A DNA stretch of 64,000 nt. It comes from Solea solea. Its lineage: Eukaryota > Chordata > Actinopteri > Pleuronectiformes > Soleidae. How positions within the stretch are numbered: the first letter of the stretch is position 1; each line of letters begins with the position of its first letter. The position numbers and the translations under genes are program-made. The stretch lies in NCBI RefSeq assembly GCF_958295425.1, contig NC_081142.1, positions 29,483,649 to 29,547,648 of the forward strand, in the 5' to 3' direction. The notes below the pieces were generated by a model. It saw only the letters and a list, made by a program, of their open reading frames with translations, ran no database searches and was not told the origin of the DNA. Shown here in pieces: positions 13,458-24,598 of this stretch.

Positions 13458-14491
13458 CGTCGTTCCGCTCGTCTTGGGACCCCAAACGACATATGAAATA
13501 TTCACACTCCTGCGACCTGTAGAAATGTAGTTCCTCCAAAACTTCCACTCTGGCCAAAGAGTCTAAGACTGTATAGAGTCTGACATGACCTGATTTTCAG
13601 TTTTTGGACACAGGACTTTGGGCTTTTTTCCCCCTGGCCAAAAAAAACTGCCAAAAACACAGTCTGTAAAATTCAAACGTAAGAAAGGTGGGAAACTGTC
13701 TTTTCTTCAATAATTCCTAAAGGCAATGAGCCCGGATGCTGATTTCTCCGTATGTGTATCAGGGACTCCTGGCTGATCAAGGGTGCCGAGTTTCAGACCC
13801 GTGCAACCTTTGGAAAGGTCAAAGGTCAGCCGCTGTGGTGTGTTTTTTGTAATAATTCCTAAAGGCATTGAGTCAGGAGTCTGATTTTTCCGTATGTGTA
13901 TCAGGGACTAAAGCTTATCCCGGTTGCCGAGTTTCAGACCTGTGCAACTTTCGGAAAAGGTCAATGGTCAGCCGTTCGGGTGTGTTTTTTGTAATAATTC
14001 CTAAAGGCATTAAGCCAGGAGTCTGATTTTTCCGTATGTGTATCAGGGACTAAGGCTTATCCAGGGTGCCGAGTTTCAGACCCGTGCAACCTTTGGAAAG
14101 GTCAAAGGTCAGCCGTTCGGGTGTGTTTTTTGTAATAATTCCTAAAGGCATTGAGCCAGGAGTCTGATTTTTCCGTGTGTGTATCAGGGACTAAGGCTGA
14201 TCCAGGGTGCCTTGTTTCAGACCTGTGCAACCTTCGGAAAGGTCAATGGTCAGCCGTTCGGGTGTGTTTTTTGTAATAATTCCTAAAGGCATTGAGCCAG
14301 GAGTCTGATTTTTCCGTATGTGTATCAGGGACTAAGGCTAATCTAGGGTGCCGAGTTTCAGACCTGTGTAACCTTCGGAAAGGTCAAAGGTCAGCCGTTT
14401 AGGTGTGTTTTTTGTAATAAGTCCTAAAGGCATTAAGCCAGGAGTCTGATTTTTCCGTATGTGTATCAGGGACTAAGGCTGATCGAGGGTA
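13458..14491 (+). repeat. C-B composite 7 (1,034 bp)
   Basis: This is the long-type composite, with the same length as those at 46,268, 48,751 and 51,234. It ends at CGAGGGTA (14,484-14,491). Confidence 0.9.
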
Positions 14492-14734
14492 TTTTAATCT
14501 TTTTTCTACTGTCCTATAATATGAAGTTAACATCTTATAAGGTATATTGATGTACCCTCAGTGTTTGAATTTATAATGATTTCACTGTTTGGATGTGTTT
14601 TTCTATTTGTGTCTGTTTTTGTGCGCATTCATCAGGGATACGGCTGTTTTCGTTTTTTTTTCATTTTTTTATTGTCCCATAACATAAACCTCACAAACAA
14701 AGTTAACATCTTATAAGATATACTAATGTACCCT

Positions 14735-15344
14735 CGTCGTTCCGCTCGTCTTGGGACCCCAAACGACATATGAAATATTCACACTCCTGCGACCTGTAGA
14801 AATGTAGTTCCTCCAAAACTTCCACTCTGGCCAAAGAGTCTAAGACTGTATAGAGTCTGACATGACCTGATTTTCAGTTTTTGGACACAGGACTTTGGGC
14901 TTTTTTCCCCCTGGCCAAAAAAAAACTGCCAAAAACACAGTCTGTAAAATTCAAACGTAAGAAAGGTGGGAAACTGTCTTTTCTTCAATAATTCCTAAAG
15001 GCATTGAGCCAGGAGTCTGATTTTTCCGTGTGTGTATCAGGGACTAAGGCTGATCCAGGGTGCCGAGTTTCAGACCTGTGCAACCTTCGGAAAGGTCAAT
15101 GGTCAGCCGTTCGGGTGTGTTTTTTGTAATAATTCCTAAAGGCATTGAGCCAGGAGTCTGATTTTTCCGTATGTGTATCAGGGACTAAGGCTAATCTAGG
15201 GTGCCGAGTTTCAGACCTGTGTAACCTTCGGAAAGGTCAAAGGTCAGCCGTTTAGGTGTGTTTTTTGTAATAATTCCTAAAGGCATTAAGCCAGGAGTCT
15301 GATTTTTCCGTATGTGTATCAGGGACTAAGGCTGATCGAGGGTA
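14735..15344 (+). repeat. C-B composite 8 (610 bp, short type)
   Basis: It is about three B units shorter than the long type. It alternates with long composites to build the 2,470-bp higher-order repeat. Confidence 0.9.
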
Positions 15345-15942
15345 TTTTAATCTTTTTTCTACTGTCCTATAATATGAAGTTAACATCTTATAAGGTATAT
15401 CGATGTACCCTCAGTGTTTGAATTTATAATGATTTCACTGTTTGGATGTGTTTTTCTATTTGTCTCTGTTTTTGTGTGCATTCAGCAGGGATACGGCTGT
15501 TTTCTGATGTTTTTTCATTTTTTTATTGTCCCATAACATAAACCTCACAAATAAAGTTAACATCTCATAAGATATAGTTATATACCTTCAGTGTTTGATT
15601 TTGCAATGATCTCACTGTTTGAATGTGTTTTTCTATTTTTGTCTGTTTTTGTGCGCATTCAGCTGGAATACGACTGTTTTCTGATTTTTTTTCATTTTTT
15701 AACTGTCCCATAACATAAACCTCACAAATAAAGTTAACATCTTATAAGATATAGTTATATACCTTCAGTGTTTGATTTTGCAATGATTTCACTGTTTGAA
15801 TGTGTTTTTCTATTTTTGTCTGTTTTTGTGCGCATTCAGCTGGAATACGACTGTTTTCTGATTTTTTTTCATTTTTCTACTGTCCCATAACATAAACCTC
15901 ACAAATAAAGTTAACATCTTATAAGATATACTAATGTACCCT

Positions 15943-16961
15943 CGTCGTTCCGCTCGTCTTGGGACCCCAAACGACATATGAAATATTCACACTCCTGCGA
16001 CCTGTAGAAATGTAGTTCCTCCAAAACTTCCACTCTGGCCAAAGAGTCTAAGACTGTATAGAGTCTTCAGTTTTTGGACACAGGACTGTGGGCTTTTTTC
16101 CCCCTGGCCAAAAAAAACTGCCAAAAACACAGTCTGTAAAATTCAAATGTAAGAAAGGTGGGAAACTGTCTTTTCTCCAATAATTCCTAAAGGCAATGAG
16201 CCCGGATGCTGATTTCTCCGTATGTGTATCAGGGACTCCTGGCTGATCAAGGGTGCCGAGTTTCAGACCCGTGCAACCTTTGGAAAGGTCAAAGGTCAGC
16301 CGCTGTGGTGTGTTTTTTGTAATAATTCCTAAAGGCATTGAGTCAGGAGTCTGATTTTTCCGTATGTGTATCAGGGACTAAAGCTTATCCCGGTTGCCGA
16401 GTTTCAGACCTGTGCAACTTTCGGAAAAGGTCAATGGTCAGCCGTTCGGGTGTGTTTTTTGTAATAATTCCTAAAGGCATTAAGCCAGGAGTCTGATTTT
16501 TCCGTATGTGTATCAGGGACTAAGGCTTATCCAGGGTGCCGAGTTTCAGACCCGTGCAACCTTTGGAAAGGTCAAAGGTCAGCCGTTCGGGTGTGTTTTT
16601 TGTAATAATTCCTAAAGGCATTGAGCCAGGAGTCTGATTTTTCCGTGTGTGTATCAGGGACTAAGGCTGATCCAGGGTGCCTTGTTTCAGACCTGTGCAA
16701 CCTTCGGAAAGGTCAATGGTCAGCCGTTCGGGTGTGTTTTTTGTAATAATTCCTAAAGGCATTGAGCCAGGAGTCTGATTTTTCCGTATGTGTATCAGGG
16801 ACTAAGGCTAATCTAGGGTGCCGAGTTTCAGACCTGTGTAACCTTCGGAAAGGTCAAAGGTCAGCCGTTTAGGTGTGTTTTTTGTAATAATTCCTAAAGG
16901 CATTAAGCCAGGAGTCTGATTTTTCCGTATGTGTATCAGGGACTAAGGCTGATCGAGGGTA
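15943..16961 (+). repeat. C-B composite 9 (1,019 bp)
   Basis: This is the long type with the 15-bp C-module deletion (GAGTCTTCAG), shared with composites 2 and 11. Confidence 0.9.
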
Positions 16962-17204
16962 TTTTAATCTTTTTTCTACTGTCCTATAATATGAAGTTAA
17001 CATCTTATAAGGTATATTGATGTACCCTCAGTGTTTGAATTTATAATGATTTCACTGTTTGGATGTGTTTTTCTATTTGTGTCTGTTTTTGTGCGCATTC
17101 ATCAGGGATACGGCTGTTTTCGTTTTTTTTTCATTTTTTTATTGTCCCATAACATAAACCTCACAAACAAAGTTAACATCTTATAAGATATACTAATGTA
17201 CCCT

Positions 17205-17814
17205 CGTCGTTCCGCTCGTCTTGGGACCCCAAACGACATATGAAATATTCACACTCCTGCGACCTGTAGAAATGTAGTTCCTCCAAAACTTCCACTCTGG
17301 CCAAAGAGTCTAAGACTGTATAGAGTCTGACATGACCTGATTTTCAGTTTTTGGACACAGGACTTTGGGCTTTTTTCCCCCTGGCCAAAAAAAAACTGCC
17401 AAAAACACAGTCTGTAAAATTCAAACGTAAGAAAGGTGGGAAACTGTCTTTTCTTCAATAATTCCTAAAGGCATTGAGCCAGGAGTCTGATTTTTCCGTG
17501 TGTGTATCAGGGACTAAGGCTGATCCAGGGTGCCGAGTTTCAGACCTGTGCAACCTTCGGAAAGGTCAATGGTCAGCCGTTCGGGTGTGTTTTTTGTAAT
17601 AATTCCTAAAGGCATTGAGCCAGGAGTCTGATTTTTCCGTATGTGTATCAGGGACTAAGGCTAATCTAGGGTGCCGAGTTTCAGACCTGTGTAACCTTCG
17701 GAAAGGTCAAAGGTCAGCCGTTTAGGTGTGTTTTTTGTAATAATTCCTAAAGGCATTAAGCCAGGAGTCTGATTTTTCCGTATGTGTATCAGGGACTAAG
17801 GCTGATCGAGGGTA
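17205..17814 (+). repeat. C-B composite 10 (610 bp, short type)
   Basis: It looks essentially identical to the composite 2,470 bp upstream at 14,735, which shows very recent array growth. Confidence 0.9.
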
Positions 17815-18412
17815 TTTTAATCTTTTTTCTACTGTCCTATAATATGAAGTTAACATCTTATAAGGTATATCGATGTACCCTCAGTGTTTGAATTTATAAT
17901 GATTTCACTGTTTGGATGTGTTTTTCTATTTGTCTCTGTTTTTGTGTGCATTCAGCAGGGATACGGCTGTTTTCTGATGTTTTTTCATTTTTTTATTGTC
18001 CCATAACATAAACCTCACAAATAAAGTTAACATCTCATAAGATATAGTTATATACCTTCAGTGTTTGATTTTGCAATGATCTCACTGTTTGAATGTGTTT
18101 TTCTATTTTTGTCTGTTTTTGTGCGCATTCAGCTGGAATACGACTGTTTTCTGATTTTTTTTCATTTTTTAACTGTCCCATAACATAAACCTCACAAATA
18201 AAGTTAACATCTTATAAGATATAGTTATATACCTTCAGTGTTTGATTTTGCAATGATTTCACTGTTTGAATGTGTTTTTCTATTTTTGTCTGTTTTTGTG
18301 CGCATTCAGCTGGAATACGACTGTTTTCTGATTTTTTTTCATTTTTCTACTGTCCCATAACATAAACCTCACAAATAAAGTTAACATCTTATAAGATATA
18401 CTAATGTACCCT

Positions 18413-19431
18413 CGTCGTTCCGCTCGTCTTGGGACCCCAAACGACATATGAAATATTCACACTCCTGCGACCTGTAGAAATGTAGTTCCTCCAAAACTTC
18501 CACTCTGGCCAAAGAGTCTAAGACTGTATAGAGTCTTCAGTTTTTGGACACAGGACTGTGGGCTTTTTTCCCCCTGGCCAAAAAAAACTGCCAAAAACAC
18601 AGTCTGTAAAATTCAAATGTAAGAAAGGTGGGAAACTGTCTTTTCTCCAATAATTCCTAAAGGCAATGAGCCCGGATGCTGATTTCACCGTATGTGTATC
18701 AGGGACTCCTGGCTGATCCAGGGTGCCGAGTTTCAGACCCGTGCAACCTTTGGAAAGGTCAAAGGTCAGCCGCTGTGGTGTGTTTTTTGTAATAATTCCT
18801 AAAGGCATTGAGTCAGGAGTCTGATTTTTCCGTATGTGTATCAGGGACTAAAGCTTATCCCGGTTGCCGAGTTTCAGACCTGTGCAACTTTCGGAAAAGG
18901 TCAATGGTCAGCCGTTCGGGTGTGTTTTTTGTAATAATTCCTAAAGGCATTAAGCCAGGAGTCTGATTTTTCCTTATGTGTATCAGGGACTAAGGCTTAT
19001 CCAGGGTGCCGAGTTTCAGACCCGTGCAACCTTTGGAAAGGTCAAAGGTCAGCCGTTCGGGTGTGTTTTTTGTAATAATTCCTAAAGGCATTGAGCCAGG
19101 AGTCTGATTTTTCCGTGTGTGTATCAGGGACTAAGGCTGATCCAGGGTGCCGAGTTTCAGACCTGTGCAACCTTCGGAAAGGTCAATGGTCAGCCGTTCG
19201 GGTGTGTTTTTTGTAATAATTCCTAAAGGCATTGAGCCAGGAGTCTGATTTTTCCGTATGTGTATCAGGGACTAAGGCTAATCTAGGGTGCCGAGTTTCA
19301 GACCTGTGTAACCTTCGGAAAGGTCAAAGGTCAGCCGTTTAGGTGTGTTTTTTGTAATAATTCCTAAAGGCATTGAGCCAGGAGTCTGATTTTTCCGTAT
19401 GTGTATCAGGGACTAAGGCTGATCGAGGGTA
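18413..19431 (+). repeat. C-B composite 11 (1,019 bp)
   Basis: It is nearly identical to composite 9 at 2,470 bp distance, including the 15-bp C deletion. Confidence 0.9.
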
Positions 19432-19674
19432 TTTTAATCTTTTTTCTACTGTCCTATAATATGAAGTTAACATCTTATAAGGTATATTGATGTACCCTCA
19501 GTGTTTGAATTTATAATGATTTCACTGTTTGGATGTGTTTTTCTATTTGTGTCTGTTTTTGTGCGCATTCAGCAGGGATACGGCTGTTTTCGTTTTTTTT
19601 TCATTTTTTTATTGTCCCATAACATAAACCTCACAAATAAAGTTAACATCTTATAAGATATACTAATGTACCCT

Positions 19675-20427
19675 CGTCGTTCCGCTCGTCTTGGGACCCC
19701 AAACGACATATGAAATATTCACACTCCTGCGACCTGTAGAAATGTAGTTCCTCCAAAACTTCCACTCTGGCCAAAGAGTCTAAGACTGTATAGAGTCTGA
19801 CATGACCTGATTTTCAGTTTTTGGACACAGGACTTTGGGCTTTTTTCCCCCTGGCCAAAAAAAACTGCCAAAAACACAGTCTGTAAAATTCAAACGTAAG
19901 AAAGGTGGGAAACTGTCTTTTCTTCAATAATTCCTAAAGGCAATGAGCCCGGATGCTGATTTCTCCGTATGTGTATCAGGGACTCCTGGCTGATCCAGGG
20001 TGCCGAGTTTCAGACCCGTGCAACCTTTGGAAAGGTCAAAGGTCAGCCGCTGTGGTGTGTTTTTTGTAATAATTCCTAAAGGCATTGAGTCAGGAGTCTG
20101 ATTTTTCCGTATGTGTATCAGGGACTAAAGCTTATCCCGGTTGCCGAGTTTCAGACATGTGCAACGTTCGGAAAAGGTCATTGGTCAGCCGTTCGGGTGT
20201 GTTTTTTGTAATAATTCCTAAAGGCATTAAGCCAGGAGTCTGATTTTTCCGTATGTGTATCAGGGACTAAAGCTTATCCTGGTTGCCGAGTTTCAGACCT
20301 GTGCAACGTTCGGAAAAGGTCATTGGTCAGCCGTTCGGGTGTGTTTTTTGTAATAATTCCTAAAGGCATTAAGCCAGGAGTCTGATTTTTCCGTATGTGT
20401 ATCAGGGACTAAGGCTGATCGAGGGTA
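19675..20427 (+). repeat. C-B composite 12 (753 bp)
   Basis: This is the last composite before the cassette. Two consecutive B units share the variant GCAACGTTCGG, a local B duplication. Confidence 0.9.
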
Positions 20428-20805
20428 TTTTAATCTTTTTTCTACCGTCCAATAATATGAAGTTAACATCTTATAAGGTATATTGATGTACCCTCAGTGT
20501 TTGATTTTGCAATGATTTCACTGTTTGGATGTGTTTTTCTATTTGTCTCTGTTTTTGTGCGCATTCAGCATGGATACGGCTGTTTTCGCAATTTTTTTCA
20601 TTTTTCTACTGTCCCATAACATAAACCTCACAAATAAAGTTAACATCTCATAAGATATAGTTATATACCTTCAGTGTTTGATTTTGCAATGATTTCACTG
20701 TTTGGATGTGTTTTTCTATTTGTCTCTGTTTTTGTGCGCATTCAGCAGGGATACGGCTGTTTTCTGATTTTTTTCATTTTTCTACTGTCCCATAACATAA
20801 ACCTC

Positions 20806-20909
20806 ACAAAGGGTGATTTAGATTTCTCTTTTGTTTATTCACTGCATTTTGTTGATTGATGATTGATTCATTTTTTTCACAACTGCCTAAAACCTTTGCA
20901 CAGTACTGT
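20806..20909 (-). mobile_element. Tc1/mariner-like terminal fragment
   Basis: On the minus strand this reads inward from CACAGTACTGTGCAAAGG through TTTTAGGCAG, GTGAAAAAAATG, AACAAAATGCAGTGAAT and AGAGAAATCTAAATCA to CCCTTTG. That matches my recollection of the terminal region of a common fish Tc1-like element, with the stretch between AATCA and CCCTTTG missing. No transposase is present. It joins A satellite directly on the left and inverted A' satellite on the right. Confidence 0.6.
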
Positions 20910-21131
20910 GGACAGTAGAAAAAAATCCGAAAACAGCCTTATCTCGGCTGGATGCGCACACAAACAGACACCAATAGAAAAACACATCCCAACAGTGAAA
21001 TCATTGCAAAATCAAACACTGAGGGTACAGAAGTATATCTTATATGATGTTAACTTCATTAGTGAGGTTTATATTATGGGACAGTAGAAAAAAGAAAAAA
21101 ATCCGAAAACAGCCTAACCTCAGCTGAATAC
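20910..21131 (-). repeat. Inverted A' satellite, about 1.3 monomers
   Basis: The minus strand reads as the A' subfamily: GGGATGTGTTTTTCTATTGG, GTGTGCGCATCCAGC, TTTTCGGATTTTTTT, CTACTGTCC. Every other satellite in the window is in plus orientation. It uses the TATTGGTGTCTG variant of the array at 28,390, not the A type immediately to its left. Confidence 0.85.
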
Positions 21132-21375
21132 GTCCAGTGAAAGTTAAATCATAAACTACTGATAAAAAATAAGGATTTTATACTTCATCAAAAAATGTTA
21201 CCCTATTGTTTGTTGCAAAAAGTGAACTTTGACCCTATATTCCTCCAAAACGTATACAGTAAAAGTACTCCATACTACTAGTATATGAAGTATAGGTGGT
21301 ACTGAGTTCAGTGAAACTGAAATCATACACTACTAATACAAATTATGGATTTTAAACTTCATCAAAAACGGATGA
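21132..21375 (+). repeat. Diverged direct repeat, about 174-bp spacing
   Basis: The segment beginning CAGTGAAAGTTAAATCATAA (21,135) recurs as CAGTGAAACTGAAATCATAC (21,309). Both continue through a near-identical TTATGGATTTTA/TAAGGATTTTA and TACTTCATCAAAAA/AAACTTCATCAAAAA. The spacing is close to one satellite monomer, but the sequence is not A, B or C. Confidence 0.7.
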
Positions 21376-22630
21376 TCACACAGGTCATACAAAACATCTA
21401 GCTTATGTTTGATTTGATGTAATTATTTTACATGTAATCACTATAATATGATAGGGTTAGGGTTAGTTTTGATAAATTATTTAACCTTTTTCTTTTTCAG
21501 TACATTGTGACTGATGTTGATGAGGTCGAGGTCTTCAGCGTCTGAGGCTGTGTCTTTGACAGTCAGGATGAATTGAGCCCCAAACAAAGTGAAACATTGT
21601 GTTTACCTGTAATTGCACCTGTGTAAACAAAACCAGACTTTTGTTTGGGTTCACGTAGAGGGCAAGTCTTTGAAGTCCCTCAAGATGCCTGTTTCTTTTT
21701 TTTACTCAAAGGAGTGAATGTGTGTATGAGCCTCTTTGTAGGTGTAGGTGCCTGTGTATCATGTCGATTTGAACTTGATGTGAGAACAAGAAGTGCCTGG
21801 GGTTGCACATACACACAGACACACAGACACAGACACACACACACACACACACATTTATTCCTAAACCCACATTCACACCATACTATGATATCCCTAAAAT
21901 ACACCCACACCATTTTAGCTTCAGATATTGATTGAATAGTGTGTTATATGATAATGAAAAATTTTGATATTCCCTGACAGTGGAAAATAACTTCACCTAC
22001 ACCAAATTTGAAGCAATTTGGTGTAAGATATCCTCAAAAAAAAATCCAAACGCACAAAGAATGCAGAGGATTAATCTGTTATGTTTTTATTACAAAAAAT
22101 CTTGGAAGCGAACATTTCTGCCATGCATGTGTGGTGAAACAAAGGGGCAGTTTATTTCAACTACTACTGTAGCTTTAAGATAATTATCGACCATCGTCAC
22201 ACTCCAACGCAACGTAGTTCCCCACCACAGCAGCAGCGGATTAATATCCAAAACGTGAACAGGTTAGTGTCTGCTCAGCAGGTGGATGAACATGTAATGG
22301 AGTTGCAGCATCAGTCGCTGACCAAGGAATTACTGGGGAAGTTGGTGGTAGAGGGAGGCTATTGACATGTCACAGGAAGATGCTCAAAAATGTAGAGGTA
22401 AGTGAAATTTTAAATTATTATAATGAGCTAAACAGCAGGCCATTGCTAAAATGTGTTCGTTAATTACAGTAACTACGTCTTTTCACTACATACATACACA
22501 TGCATTTAAACACACACGCATTAATCGAAATATAGTTAATACTAATATATGCACATGTAAATGTTCCATGCTCTTTTTTTTCTTTTTCGCTTTGCTGTTT
22601 TTTTCGAAAGTTTAGTGTTTAAATGCAGTC
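21376..22630. other. Non-coding stretch with CA microsatellite
   Basis: No recognisable gene is seen. A short TAGGGTTAGGGTTAG tract lies at 21,452-21,466 and an imperfect CA repeat at about 21,806-21,853. Splice-like signals occur (a pyrimidine-rich acceptor at about 21,485-21,500 and a donor-like AGAG/GTAAGT near 22,395), but the sequence between them does not give a protein I recognise. Confidence 0.6.
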
Positions 22631-22639
22631 AGTATCCTA

Positions 22640-22870
22640 TCTCTGAGATGGTGTTGTCTGCGACGTTACACGGGAGCCAGACTTGCTGTCTGAACAGTTC
22701 CACTGTGAGAACCGATGTCCTCTCACCCGGACCCGCAGCTGCAAAGCTCCCGTTTTCGCGGAACCGCTTGCTGTGTTTCGGCTGCGTCTTCGGTTGTGAG
22801 GACTGTGGGTCACATTGCTGATCTGTTCAGAGAGCTTCGCTGGTGCTGCTGCTGCACTGTCCTGTCTATT
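22640..22870. other. GC-richer block with CpGs, unassigned
   Basis: The base composition rises clearly above the AT-rich surroundings, with several CpGs (GCGACGTTACACGGGAGC, CCCGTTTTCGCGGAACCGC). Open frames of about 80 codons exist on both strands, but neither resembles a known protein. It could be an old promoter or first exon, or the edge of a mobile element. Confidence 0.35.
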
Positions 22871-23599
22871 TAACAAGTAGGCTATACACTAAATCTATCC
22901 CTCTATTCTTAAAAATTAGGTCCACTCTGAATGTTGATACAGTGTGGGTGTAGTAATTATTATTTTTTTTTTATGACAGTCTTTTCCATTCTTACAACGC
23001 ACAGTTAACGTGACTGGATTCTGCTTCATCCGGGGAAAGAGGCTGACCCTCAGGCTTTGGACACCTACAGTATTTAGTTGATGACAAACTGTTTCCTTAA
23101 CCCTCAGGCTTCATTATGATTCATTTCCACTGTGTTAGTGCATATGGCACACTTTCTTGTAAGAAGGTCTCTTGGCAAATTGGAATTCAAATGAAAACAT
23201 TTTATTAATAGATCAATAGAACACTGAACATTGTTTTCACCATACACTTGAGTATATGGCAGGAATGTTCACTCCCAAGAATTGTTGTCATAAAAGATTA
23301 ATACTTTTGTCCTGCATCAGTCCTCCTCAAAACCACCAAATATTCAATCATTTCCATATTACAAATGTCCTCTTTTCAAATTAAGAGGGGAGGGAGTACA
23401 TGTTTTAGCTGATGCTACACAAAACTAACAATGCTTCAAAGTTAATATTGTGGGTAATCTTTGACATATTCAAGACTGATTAAAAAAAATCTCCCAGCCA
23501 CCCAACATTTGTCATATCTGTTGCCAGTACAACCCATGAAATGCTCATTTGTACTTGTCAGGAAGTCACTGCAGCTCTGACCTTGTAACCTAAATATGT
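22871..23599. other. Unassigned AT-rich stretch
   Basis: I see no gene or clear repeat. CCCTCAGGCTT occurs twice (about 23,048 and 23,101). The right part may be the decayed 3' end of the minus-strand L1 piece that follows. Confidence 0.5.
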
Positions 23600-24410
23600 T
23601 TCTGCTTCAAAATCACTTTGTTTCATACATGAGGCTAATGTCTGGCAGATTATACCAATCTTAGCCAATCTTCATCACTAAGTTTTATGTTAAATCCTGA
23701 TTCCCATCTTTTTTTTTATGTATTTTGTAGCATTTTTTTTATATAGTCCCAATATAATTCTAATTGTGGTTTCTTTGTATGCGTTGATTATGATGATCTG
23801 GATCACACTATTCACTTCTCAGGAGGGGTCCATCCTGATCTCTTTCATATAGTAGTCTCTAAGTTGCAGGAATCCACAGAATTCATGATTGATTATCTAA
23901 ATCCTTTTTTTCTGTCATATTTTGGAAACTCTCAAGCTGTCCATCTTTCACCAAAACACACCATGCTGTGATTCCCTTGGTTGTCCACTGTTTAAATCCT
24001 ATATCGTACCTAGTCGGTGTAAAATTGCTATCATATTCAATAAATTAGTGTCTTTCTGTATCTTATATTTTTTTATTATACTGAACCATATTTTGTATGT
24101 GAACATCGTGATTGTGTCTATTTGGTTTTGAATCTTCTTGTATGTTTCTTTATCCCCAATTATATTCTGTACTGGGTTTTCTCCAAACTCTATTTCTATT
24201 TCATTTCACTGTGTCTGGTTTGCACCAACCTACAATATATCTCAATTGGGCCGCATGGTAGTATTCCTTTAATTTTGGAAGTCTCATCCCTCCTTCTTCT
24301 TTTGGCAGCTGGAGAGTTTCCAGTCTTATCGTGGGTCTTTTGCCACCCCAACTAAACTTTGATATCATTTTATTCCAGCTCATAAATTGGGGCTTGGGGG
24401 ACCTCTACTG
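23600..24410 (-). pseudogene. Decayed L1/Tx1-type ORF2, C-terminal part
   Basis: On the minus strand, 24,383-24,201 encodes SWNKMISKFSWGGKRPTIRL and LPKEEGGMRLPKLKEYYHAA, the post-RT region of fish L1 ORF2 (the F-W-GKRPRI and KEEGG-LP-L motifs). A one-base frameshift near 24,200 leads into VQNIIGDKETYKK and YKIWFSIIKKYK. Further downstream LRDYYMKEI and KMGIRI/W-SGF-IKLSDEDW remnants remain, broken by several stops. Neither a 3' UTR nor a poly(A) tail is certain, so the left limit is approximate. Confidence 0.75.
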
Positions 24411-24598
24411 GTAGGGCTTGGAATAGGTATAAGGGTCAGGGTCAGCGAGTTGGCAGCACCCCGCTTTACCCGCAGGCTGTAGCAGAGAGCCCCCCTTACA
24501 GCAACAACTTTGGCAACAACTTATTTTAAAATAAATATATATAAATATATATATATATATATATTATAAAATCACGACAAACCCACACCATAACCCCC
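24411..24598. other. L1 junction region with TA repeat
   Basis: This lies between oppositely oriented L1 pieces. It contains GC-richer sequence (GGCAGCACCCCGC) and an AT/TA repeat at about 24,530-24,566. It could be L1 5' UTR belonging to the plus-strand piece; I cannot confirm this. Confidence 0.4.

Larger units (their letters stand above)
1..20805 (+). repeat. Left composite satellite array (A, B and C modules)
   Basis: This is continuous tandem satellite. About 176-bp A monomers (landmarks GTTTGATTTTGCAATGATTT, CTACTGTCCCATAACATAAA, CACAAATAAAGTTAACATC) form blocks at 1-160, 908-1504, 3326-4100, 5890-6841, 8631-9405, 11337-11934, 12683-13457, 14492-14734, 15345-15942, 16962-17204, 17815-18412, 19432-19674 and 20428-20805. 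Between the blocks lie twelve C-B composites, listed separately. From 1505 to 11,400 the higher-order period is about 2.53-2.74 kb. From 13,458 on it is 2,470 bp, made of alternating long and short composites with A blocks of 243 and 598 bp. No credible gene is present; open frames of 60-96 codons are satellite frames repeated copy after copy. Confidence 0.95.

Noticed and set aside
2088..19000. Repeated 69-96-codon minus-strand frames in the C-B composites as genes
   Set aside because: They recur at every higher-order repeat, begin and end at arbitrary satellite positions, and combine C and B sequence. The frames are by-products of unit length and lack any known domain.
21452..21466. Interstitial telomere repeat
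   Set aside because: Only two and a half TTAGGG units are present, at 21,452 and again in copy 2. That is too short to infer a telomere fusion.
21680..21913. Frame through the CA repeat on either strand
   Set aside because: Cysteine-valine and threonine-histidine runs are translations of the microsatellite.
21500..22400. Additional exons with acceptor-like and donor-like sites
   Set aside because: The predicted peptides (YIVTDVDEVEV... and QNVNRLVSAQQVDE...) are short and unrecognised. The splice signals alone are not enough to call exons.
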